Source: Ilyonectria destructans
Lineage: Eukaryota; Ascomycota; Sordariomycetes; Hypocreales; Nectriaceae
Length of the DNA stretch: 16,798 bases
NCBI GenBank assembly: GCA_020740775.1
Contig: JAHEWK010000067.1
Location: 1-16,798, forward strand
Direction: 5' to 3'
Positions 9,454-16,798 of the stretch are shown here, one piece after another (position 1 is the first letter of the stretch; every line of letters starts with the position of its first letter). A program made the translations under genes and the position numbers. The notes beneath the pieces are model-generated. The model did not search any database. It was not told the DNA's origin and saw nothing but the letters and a program-made list of their open reading frames with translations.

Positions 9454-11086
9454 ATGTCAACCCATACTTGGTTCACAATGATCACACTTCTCTCTCCCCA
9501 TTTTGTCCTCCAAGAGGTCACTGAAGATGACCTTGCTCTTGCTTCGCTGGCCTGGGGCTTCACGATTGGCTTTGGATGGCTCACCACCTGGACAGCCATG
9601 AAGCAAACAAAACGGATTTACGAGAGACGCGGCCTTCTCGTATTCCGCAGTGCCTATGTTTGGATGATTTGGCTCGAGATTCTCGTATGCCTCATCTTCA
9701 GCATTATCTGTTGGTTGCACTTGAAAGGCATAATTCCCCCGAGGTAAGCGTTGTTTCCTATGTGTTCGATGATTCCTCCTCGCACAGCCCACGTTTCCTA
9801 TCGGTGTAACGGATCGAACATATCTGGATAGTCAAGGTAACGCTGGAAATTCTGACCGTGCTGGTAAGGGCAGTTGAGAGTGCGAGGAGGCATCTCTTGG
9901 TGATGTAACGTTTGAAGGAGGTACTAAGATTGAATCTTCTAGTTTCGCGTTCTACTTTTGCATTCGTAAGCAGTCCAGAAGCACCCTAAGTCGCCAAGAA
10001 TAAGATAATAACCTCCGTAGTTACTACATGGGCACTTCAAGTAAGTATCCTCCACTTACCCTTCTGAAGTTATTCATGATTCTAACCATTTTAGGTTCAA
10101 TTTCTTCTCCAAATTATTATTAATCGTTGCTCTATCCTTCTCACAGATCCGGTAACGGCATACCGTCTTAAGGTCGGTGTTGCGGTCTTAATCACAGCCG
10201 TTAATATCTCGGTCTATAATATTTGGATCCCCGCCCGTCTCCAGATCTCAGAGAGATATATTTGGATCAACGAGTGGTGGGACCGTGTCGAGAAGGCGAT
10301 CTACCTTCTTGTCGACGGAGCACTCAATTTCTATTTCATTCGCGTTGTTCAACAGAACCTAGTGGTAAATGGCCTAACCAAGTATAAGAGTCTGGTCAAG
10401 TTCAATATGTGCATCGTCGGATTCTCCCTCAGCATGGATGTCCTTATTATATCTATGATGAGCTTGCATAACACGTTCGTGTAAGTCAACTCCATTATAT
10501 TCCCTACATCGCATGAACCGACAAACTTTCAAGACGAGGAAAAGCGGAATAGATAATGGGAGACACTGCTAACTATGAATTCAGTTACATGCAGTTTCAT
10601 CCCTTCGCCTACATAGTCAAGCTCAAGATCGAGATGTCAATGGCAGACTTGATAGGTAAAATTGCCAGACAGCGACAATGCGGTGTCATCTCTAATGGCA
10701 CTTTTGGCGACCTTGAGACAACGCGACAGGGAACCGTTCCAAGTAAAAGCCTCACGACCACGTATAGTAGGACAAGAGTCTCCACGGAGGGAATTCGTAC
10801 TGTTCGCGGAGTTGATACAGTATCTATCGAGTTACAGGAAGGACCAGATGGGTCAGCTGCCTTCAATGGCCGGTCAAAGACGAACAGGGACACGGGGTTT
10901 CTTGGCCAATCCTCATCTTCAAGCTTGCAACTGGGCGAGGCTATTTATACCACGGAAGACAATCGCATCGACGTCGACGCTGCGACAAGCAATCATGGGG
11001 AAAGCACATGTAGTGTTGCAGATAGCTTCGACGAGAACAGATCGGCAAGGAAGGACGACGATGATGAAAGACCGCTGAGGTACTAG
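9454..11086 (+). CDS. Fungal seven-helix integral membrane protein of unknown function, five exons with two micro-exons
   Basis: Exons 9454-9743, 9943-9965, 10021-10040, 10095-10480 and 10585-11086 join in phase into 406 aa. Introns are 199, 55, 54 and 104 bp with good GTAAGC/GTAAGT donors and TAG/CAG acceptors. Micro-exons 2 and 3 (23 and 20 nt) encode SFAFYFCI and LTTWALQ, restoring the third helix. Hydrophobic segments lie at about 27-48, 66-90, 97-120, 129-151, 167-190, 203-226 and 237-255. The segments NIWIPARLQIS, NGLTKY, FSLSMDVLIISMMSL and QFHPFAYIVKLKIEM match a widespread uncharacterised family of Pezizomycotina membrane proteins. Residues about 256-406 form a hydrophilic Ser/Thr/Asp-rich tail, probably cytoplasmic. 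The topology is reminiscent of PTH11/rhodopsin-like receptors, but homology to them is not shown and the function is unknown. The start is the ATG in TTGATGTCA; other upstream ATGs were not tested. Confidence 0.86.
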
Positions 11087-11345
11087 CGGATGGAAGATAA
11101 GAAGTAAATGATGATGTGGACATGCGCGAATCATCTTCTTCCAGACCCCGCGAGCCGATACCGTCGTAATCGTGCTGCAGCTCCGAGTCCGAGCAGCCTT
11201 CGTCTAGATCTGACTCTTCAGGACGTTTGCCGTATGGAACTTCAATAACTCGAGGTTTCGGCCACGTGTACTCCCCATATTTCAGGCGTATCGCGGCTGG
11301 CAGCTGGGAAAACTTGAGAAAGGTGTTGATCGAGCACGTACCCCC
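10941..11345 (-). pseudogene. 5'-truncated open frame with a 2EXR-like segment
   Basis: A minus-strand frame is open from 11345 to 10941. Its first recognisable part, codons from about 11330 to 11238, reads INTFLKFSQLPAAIRLK, then EYTWPKPRVIEV, which resembles the start of the fungal 2EXR domain (family pattern roughly F-LP-E-RL-IW----P-PRV-EV). An acidic stretch follows (ESDLDEGCSDSELQHDYD). No in-frame ATG precedes the segment, and a TAG stands at 11348-11346, right where the inverted-repeat region begins. Its lower-coordinate half is antisense to the last exon of the membrane-protein gene and is probably not coding. It could be the remains of a 2EXR gene cut off by element insertion, or an exon following an acceptor at 11348-11346 (CTTAG). 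The family assignment comes from memory of the motif and is tentative. Confidence 0.42.
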
Positions 11346-11369
11346 CTAAGTACGGCAGGCTATAGGGGT
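11087..11369. other. 3' flank of the membrane-protein gene and junction with the repeat region
   Basis: This is the 3' untranslated region of the membrane-protein gene on the plus strand. On the minus strand it carries the 2EXR-like fragment described separately. No other gene is seen. Confidence 0.5.
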
Positions 11370-11502
11370 GACTGTTGCAAAACTCCAAAATCCATCACGT
11401 TAGTGTCGAAATGGGCTAGCGGCCGGGACATCCCGCCTCGCAGTACATTGCTCCATGTAGACTGCTGGCCTCTTTTAAACATTGCTGCTGCAGGCGGAGG
11501 CG

Positions 11503-12048
11503 TACGGTGGCACATTAGGCACGGTCCGCCAACGGTCGAAAACCCAAAATCGCAAATTTTCATCGCCTTTGAATATAGGGCTGCAGCCCCTATAGCCCGC
11601 TATAAGATACAGGGCTCTAGCCACTATAGCTCACTATAACTTGCAATTTTTCCAGCAGGCTACAGCGGCTCCAGCTCCTAGCTTTATAGCAAGCTATATC
11701 TACACCAGCGAGCCTCCTACTAGATGCAGGGCTGTAGCTACTATAGCCCGCTGTATTAAAGAAGGCTGCAGCCAATATAGCCTTGTGCAAGAGGCAGGGC
11801 TGCGGCTGCTGTAGCTCAGTGCGAAAGTGAGGGCTGCAGCTGCTAGAGCTTGCTATATTATAGTGGGTTATAGTGGCTGAGGTGCAGTCACTATTGCCCG
11901 CTATAAAATATAGGGCTATGACCACTATAGCCCGCTATAGAAGCAGGTTATAGTGGGCTATAGTGGCTGAAGCCCTATATTCGATTTTCTAGAAACTGCG
12001 GTTTTGGGTTTTCGACCGTTGGCGGACCGCGCCTAATGTGCCACCGTA
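11503..12048. mobile_element. MITE-like element, 52-bp terminal inverted repeats with TA ends
   Basis: The sequence at 11503-11554 and the reverse complement of 11997-12048 agree at 50 of 52 positions, both starting TACGGTGGCACATTAGGC. Inside, GAATATAGGGCT (11571-11582) and its complement (11971-11982) extend the arms with lower identity between. Both ends carry TA, so a TA target-site duplication of Tc1/mariner type is possible, leaving a 542-bp element whose ends read CGGTGG. No transposase frame is present, so any movement would depend on an enzyme supplied elsewhere. The interior is a degenerate repeat array, listed separately. High arm identity suggests a fairly recent copy. Confidence 0.75.
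11571..11982. repeat. Degenerate array of about 30-40-bp TATAGC-type repeats inside the MITE-like element
   Basis: The unit approximates AGGGCTGCAGCCACTATAG, then CCCGCTATA and a short A/T-rich spacer. About eight degenerate copies occur, for example near 11577, 11603, 11728, 11764, 11795, 11830 and 11912. Copies near the right end are partly in the opposite orientation (TAGTGGGCTATAGTGGCTGA at 11951-11970). The unit is itself built of short palindromes (GGCTGCAGCC, CTATAG), so either strand could fold into multi-branched hairpins. Spacing is irregular. Confidence 0.7.
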
Positions 12049-12188
12049 GGGGCGGACTCTCAGTGAAGATCGACGCGCGGGCTCGCTGCTTGTCCGCAGT
12101 ACATTTTCCATGACGACCCGAAGTACTCGGATGACCACGGGGCGGGGCGCCTAGACTCAAAAGGGACTGACAGGGAGTTTTGCAACAG

Positions 12189-12216
12189 TCCCTCCGGGCG
12201 AAATAAAATCCATCCA
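12189..12216 (+). repeat. 28-bp direct repeat, copy 1
   Basis: TCCCTCCGGGCGAAATAAAA followed by TCCATCCA recurs exactly at 12459-12486. The two copies start 270 bp apart. Copy 1 directly abuts the right 17-bp inverted repeat. The CTCCG core near the start recalls the ends of some Tc1/mariner MITEs, but no matching inverted copy was found. Confidence 0.85.
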
Positions 12217-12458
12217 TCCACCTCTAGCGGGCGACTATACTAACAAAAAGCAGCCTCGATTTTGGCAGACCGTGCTTCAGCTGCCGAAGATAGGATGCTG
12301 AACACTTGCAGAATTTGGCCTTCAAGCAGGCCTGTCATGGAACAAGCAGCGACGAGGTTGAGCATCAAGCGATGGGACGACGATCCGTGGGGCTTGGGGT
12401 GTCAGGTACCAAATGTTCTGAAATGTGAACTAGATTGTGTCAAGGCCCTATAGGGACT

Positions 12459-12486
12459 TCCCTCCGGGCGAAATAAAATCCATCCA
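12459..12486 (+). repeat. 28-bp direct repeat, copy 2
   Basis: Exact match to 12189-12216. The 242 bp between the copies (12217-12458) hold a short open frame from 12262 without domain features and no obvious inverted termini. The pair could be two ends of related element fragments or the product of a local duplication. Confidence 0.85.
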
Positions 12487-13862
12487 ACCGTACGATATGG
12501 CACGGATCTCCCGGAAACTACGGGATTTGCCCGCCCGCAGTGCACTGACACCGGGGCGTGGCCCCCGGAACCCGTCTTCGTGCCTCGAGAGCTTGGCGTA
12601 ACCTTCTCATAAATGCGTGCCGCATAGACGGCCTAGTGTGACCCCTCGACCACTAACAGCGTGTGCCACAACTGGCAGCTCTGATGGAGCAAGCCATGGT
12701 GGCTGAAGGCAGCTGAGGCCCCCAAAGGCCGAGGGAGCTGGCAAAAGCTTGATTCACAGGATGGGCTAGCATCACCACAGGCTGGTCTGGCTGGCCTGGC
12801 TGGCCGCTACTCCCAGGTCCCACCGGCTGTTGCCGGCCCCTGTTGGTGAGGGACTGGTGAGGGTGGCGGGGGGGCACCCTGTTTGGCAAGGGGAAGGCCC
12901 CAACCGTTAGGTCTGAGGATAGCTCAGGGCAATCAAGGCGGGCTTGTTTGGTCATTGCCTAGTTCCTCTGGATGAGAAACAGGGCCAGCTGAGGTCGTTG
13001 GACGGGTGGTTCCGCTAGACAAGTGAGGGACTATTGGGAGTGAGGCCTGGAGATGGGGGCACTGGACAGCGTTGTGGCGGTTGGCGGTGTCGGGGGTTGG
13101 CAGTTGGTTGGTGCTGGTCTCTGGCGTACGAATGCACTGTAGGTCTGTCTTGGCCTAATCTGCATGGTACGTGGGGCATTGACGGGAACAGAGCCAATTG
13201 AATTGAATGGAATTACGTGAAAATGCATCACGGACCTCCATGATTCGACATTGGCCATGTGCCCCTTAATTTGAAACGCTAGTAGCGCTCGTTGTTTCTC
13301 TTTTCCCACCACAGCTTAATCTTTATATTTCGAATTCCCTCAGCCACTATTAGTTTCACGGGAGTATCACGGAGCCGCGACGACAACGCGCAAGGGATGA
13401 ATAAGACGCGTAATCCTCTCGTATTCGAAGTTCTGTCTCAAAGTCAAACCCTTATCGGAAGTACGGCATACATGAGAAACACGTCGGTGTTAGTGAGCCC
13501 GCTGGCATTTCTCGGGTATCTTGGGGCGGTGCAGCTCTGTGAAGCATTGGTAGGGAGCTTCAGCCAGAAGGAGGCGCAAGAGACGGGCGGGTATCATCTT
13601 ACGCGTCATCGTCAAGGCTGGTGCCGCAAATCTCGACTGCCGGACCCGCTGATTGCAGATCTGTGAAATCTAGTTGTGAAATCAACCGAGCGATTCTTCT
13701 AATGCCGACAGGGCTGCGCCGAGCATTAGATATATAACATTCAATGCCAAGACACTGGATTTACCTGTTTCAATTTGCTCATTATCCATTGCAGCTTTGT
13801 GTCTTATTCTGGTTTGATGAAGCATATCAATAGAAGTTTTGTTGGACACTCGGTTGCAGAAA
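12487..13862. other. Intergenic region upstream of the MFS transporter gene
   Basis: No confident gene. At about 12765-12880 the sequence is GC-rich and repetitive, with GGCTGGTCTGGCTGGC-like words and a run of G. A plus-strand frame with an ATG at 13397 and stop at 13666 (89 codons) has no domain and is judged doubtful. The final few hundred bases should hold the transporter promoter. A TATATAA-like word lies at about 13731, roughly 130 bp before the ATG, but its role is unproven. Confidence 0.45.
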
Positions 13863-15602
13863 ATGGCCATTTTTACGTCTCGGCCGCAGGACGATGAGTA
13901 CCCTTTGACCAACAATCCGAACCACTCGTACCTTATGAGCACGTCGTCACTAAACACGCCCGTCAATGGATCGACAACCCAGAGTGGCTACAACTCCGGA
14001 GACGAGACGGCGGCAGAATCCGAGGCGAACCGACCCCTACCGAGCGGTGTTGATATCGAGGCGAGGATCCGATCTCATCATGCCAAGACCGACGAGCCGC
14101 CCTATCACGTCTTTTCGAAGCGACAAAAGTGGAATTTCGTCTACCTTGTCTCCTTGGCAGGCTCATTTTCCCCACTGTCATCCAATATCTACTTCCCCGC
14201 CATAAACACAATATCGTTGGAATTGGGAGTCAGCGAGTCTCTTGTTGCCCTGACAATCACTGTGTACATGGTTGTCCAGGGCATAGCTCCGTCAATATTT
14301 GGTGCCGTGTCGGATACCAGTGGCCGCCGCCTCACATTTGCCATTGTTCTCACCATATATACAGCAGCAAATCTGGCACTAAGTTTCACTGCAAACTATC
14401 CAATGCTGCTTGCCTTGCGGGGCCTGCAGGCGGCAGGCTCTGCCGCAACTATTAGCATCAGCACAGGTGTCATCGCCGACATGGCTTCTCCGAGCGAACG
14501 GGGGAGCTTTATTGGAACAAACGCCGGCATAAGGTATGTGGAAGCAGCGGTTGTGCAGGAAAACAGGCACTGACCTAGTCGCAGAATGATGGGCCAAGCG
14601 ATTGGACCTGTTATTGGCGGTCTTCTTAACAGTGCATGGGGTTTCAGAAGCATCTTCTGGATGCTGTTTGCCTTTAGCCTCCTAGTTCTCGTTCTTTTAT
14701 TGATCTTCTTGCCGGAGACGCAGCGAAAGATTGCTGGCAATGGCAGCATCCCCCTGACAGGGTTTCACAAGGCGTGGATCTACTACCTCCGCCCACCGAA
14801 AGAATGGGCCAACACGAAGAAGCCAGAAGAGTCCAAGATGCCGCCGTTTTCATTCCAAAAGATTCTCGTTCCGTTGAAATATGTCTTTGAAAAGGATATT
14901 TTTGTCCTCCTGTCCTGGGGCGCACTCGTCTACGCACTCTGGAGTATGGTGACATCTTCGACCACGACAGTGCTGTTGCGGACATTTCCAGACTTGAAGC
15001 AGTGGGAAATTGGCCTCTGCTTCCTCCCCAATGGATTCGGGTGTGTTTTCGGGTCCGTTATTACTGGGCGGCTCTTGGATAAAAGCTTTAAGCAGGTCGA
15101 GGCTCAATACAAGGAGGAGAATGGCTTGGAATCTGTCAATGTCAAAGGCAACAACGACTTTCCGATCGAACGCGCACGTCTTCCATTGATGCCCTACTTT
15201 AGCGTCGCCTTCATTGTCGCGATGGGGCTCTACGGACCCAGCTACGAGTTCAATGATCTGCGCAAGAACTTTGCCGGCAACCTGGTCACGTCCCTGGGAC
15301 TGCAATTCTTCATCGCATTCACAGCTACGGCTATCTTTAACATCAATTCTACCATGTTGGTCGATTGCTTCCCAGAGGGCGCTGGCGGAGCTACGGCCAC
15401 GAACAACCTGTTCCGCTGCCTCCTTGGTGCTGTTGGAGTCAGTGTTATCCAGCCGTTAATCGATGCAGTCAAGATCAGAAATGCGTTCCTGATTTTGACG
15501 GCCGTGGTTACACTGTTTTCGCCGCTCGTGTGGGTGCAGTGGAAGTACGGTCGGAAATGGCGGCTGGAGAGGGAGCGGAAGGCCGCATCATCGGCGCAAT
15601 GA
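13863..15602 (+). CDS. DHA1-type MFS drug/H+ antiporter (Qdr-like), two exons
   Basis: Exons 13863-14533 and 14585-15602 join in phase (AG|A gives Arg224) into 562 aa. The 51-bp intron has donor GTATGT, a CTGAC branch site and acceptor GCAG. The ATG has context CAGAAAATGGCC. A hydrophilic N-terminus of about 90 residues precedes the first helix, which ends SSNIYFPAI. Motif A lies at about 147-156 (GAVSDTSGRR, between helices 2 and 3) and the antiporter motif C at 227-236 (GQAIGPVIGG). LPETQRKIAGNG follows helix 6 (about 266) and starts the central cytoplasmic loop to about 328. Length and motifs fit 12-helix DHA1 proteins of the Qdr/Aqr/Dtr/CexA group, which export drugs, weak acids, polyamines or citrate by proton exchange at the plasma membrane. 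The substrate cannot be told from sequence. No biosynthetic neighbour points to a cluster, and no damage is seen. Confidence 0.92.
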
Positions 15603-16798
15603 AATGAAACAGGACAGAGAGAGACAGTGGCGTTGAAAAATGTCTCAGGGCACTTTCCGTAGTACAGCTCCTCGGACAAAGCGGGTGGCACACATTTGAT
15701 GAAATGAATTTAGAAAGCGGAAAGGTTAGATCTCAGAGGGAATATAGATTATAGAAAGAATTTAGATGGCATGGAATATTGTCCAACTCCAGGTCGAGGT
15801 CGCGAAATCCAGGCGGAGAGTACGTTGTGATGAGTACAGTGGTTCGTGAATACGTTGCGGGAAGGTCTCATAATCAGAGATCAGAAATCAGAGATCAGAG
15901 ATCAGAGGCTCAGAAAATGAGGCTCAGGTTGTGCTTTTTAGCGCAGCAACGGTCAACCACAACAATAACAGTAGCAAAAGTATAACTACGGGATAGGTAG
16001 GACTGTAATTAGTCCAAATCAGCAATTTATTTTCGATTGCAAATGTTGCTGCGCATTTTATGCTCAATCAAAGTCGCAAATGGAGGTCAAAATGTGAGGA
16101 TGGACCGTGCATCTTGAGGATGCTTACGAAATGTCGTCGGCGCCCCTGTCAGATGCGAACCGACCCTTGGTCGCGATGACCAATGCCATCAAGTCTTCAT
16201 GGATCAGTGATATACACACACACACAATTTATTACGCCCGGTGGCTTACAACCAATAGGGCACTAGTTGCTATTGTACATATCCGTTTCCCAAGCTTTGC
16301 CATAATCTCGTAAAAGCCCATATAGCGTCCAATTTCTGCTTTGCCTCTTCGTTTCCAATCTTTCCGCGGGTCTCGTGGGGTTTGTATTATTGGCAAGCGA
16401 ACTTGAAGGCTATTCTCCAAGTGTTCAGAGTCCTATCTACGGCGGCTGAAGCGGTGCCTGCTGTCCATGGCACGAGGTGTTTGATGGGTGGATGTGGGGT
16501 AGGTTAGTAAGAAAGTAAGTGGGCTTTTGCAATCTAGTTGCACTGCTGCATATTGTCGAGGGCCGGCGACGACTCTCACCTCCTCGTGGTGCCGGCTGGG
16601 AACCTGGGAATGCCTTTTGCCTCCCAGGCATTCGCAGAGCTAAGAAGAGTCATCACCAACCAGCACTTGTCCGCTGGTTTGGGCGGTGGTTGCGCGATAG
16701 GGCTCACGAGCCCCACCCTCCACAAGCAACAACTGTGTGTGAGTGAGCGTCGGGCGTGAGTGTGTGTGGGAGAAAGGTTTGTTGATCAGATGCGGGAT
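15603..16798. other. 3' flank of the transporter gene and intergenic tail of the window
   Basis: No gene recognised. Contains the ATCAGAG tandem repeat at 15873-15907 and a very short CA run at about 16212-16225. Open frames at 15779-15985, 16107-16313 and 16519-16759 overlap repeats or lack any domain and are treated as chance. Confidence 0.5.
15873..15907 (+). repeat. Five tandem copies of a 7-bp unit
   Basis: ATCAGAG occurs five times in tandem with one substitution (second copy ATCAGAA). GGCTCAG words follow at 15907-15927. It is a likely length-variable minisatellite in the 3' flank of the transporter gene. Confidence 0.85.

Larger units (their letters stand above)
11370..12190. repeat. 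Outer 17-bp inverted repeats enclosing the MITE-like element
   Basis: GACTGTTGCAAAACTCC at 11370-11386 recurs exactly as its reverse complement at 12174-12190. The two copies lie 116 and 125 bp outside the inner 52-bp inverted repeats. The intervening flanks do not align with each other as an inverted repeat, except for a direct CGCAGTACATT word (about 11439 and 12095). AAAATCCATC follows the left copy at once (11387-11396) and recurs in direct orientation 14 bp beyond the right copy (12205-12214). This suggests an older element into which the inner one inserted, or one composite element. Confidence 0.65.

Noticed and set aside
10556..11086. Independent 176-aa gene starting at the ATG at 10556
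   Set aside because: The first codons lie in the last intron of the membrane-protein gene. The splice at 10480/10585 joins a conserved helix in phase.
11571..11982. CRISPR-like array
   Set aside because: The repeats are degenerate, irregularly spaced and inverted in places, sit inside inverted termini, and the context is eukaryotic.
12653..12955. Minus-strand 100-codon frame in GC-rich DNA
   Set aside because: Composition-driven and repetitive, with no recognisable domain or splice context.
13292..13666. Plus-strand 124-codon frame upstream of the transporter
   Set aside because: It begins at a non-ATG codon, has no domain and lies where the transporter promoter should be. An 89-codon version from 13397 cannot be excluded but is unsupported.
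4753..15602. Secondary-metabolite or other functional gene cluster
   Set aside because: The three cellular genes belong to unrelated families and are kilobases apart. No biosynthetic enzyme or cluster regulator is seen.

Overview
The window looks like nuclear DNA of a filamentous ascomycete (Pezizomycotina). It has short GT-AG introns with fungal-type donors and CTAAC/CTGAC-like branch sites, genes from families typical of these fungi, pyrimidine-rich promoters and long intergenic stretches holding transposon debris. I cannot name the species. Gene density is low: three cellular protein genes in 16.8 kb.

Layout. 1-734: no recognisable gene. 735-3560 (minus): a five-exon gene for a Crypton-type tyrosine recombinase, with an Ndc10-like catalytic region and a GCR1_C-like C-terminal DNA-binding region. 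The reading frame is intact through four introns and every expected catalytic residue is present. A 54-bp near-perfect palindrome lies about 150 bp upstream of its start codon. 4753-5310 (plus): a two-exon gene for a small SCOC/Slo1-type coiled-coil protein with a diverged C-terminus. 5645-6661 (minus): a decayed hAT transposase fragment with one in-frame stop. 6662-9453: no confident gene; it holds an AT-rich block, short tandem repeats and a possible 200-bp inverted-repeat element. 9454-11086 (plus): a five-exon gene for a fungal seven-helix membrane protein, including two consecutive micro-exons of 23 and 20 nt. 10941-11345 (minus): a 5'-truncated open frame, partly antisense to the previous gene's tail, starting with a segment that resembles a 2EXR domain. 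11370-12190: nested inverted repeats, centred on a 546-bp MITE-like element with 52-bp terminal inverted repeats, TA ends and an interior of degenerate TATAGC-type repeats. 12189-12486: a 28-bp direct repeat. 13863-15602 (plus): a two-exon DHA1-type MFS drug/H+ antiporter gene. 15603-16798: no gene seen.

The genes do not form a pathway or a secondary-metabolite cluster. The SCOC, membrane-protein and transporter genes are separate plus-strand units. The interest of the window lies in its mobile-element layer: an apparently complete Crypton, a hAT relic and miniature inverted-repeat elements, one of which sits directly against the truncated 2EXR-like fragment. All exon models were made by eye from splice signals, reading phase and remembered family motifs. 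They need transcript data for confirmation.
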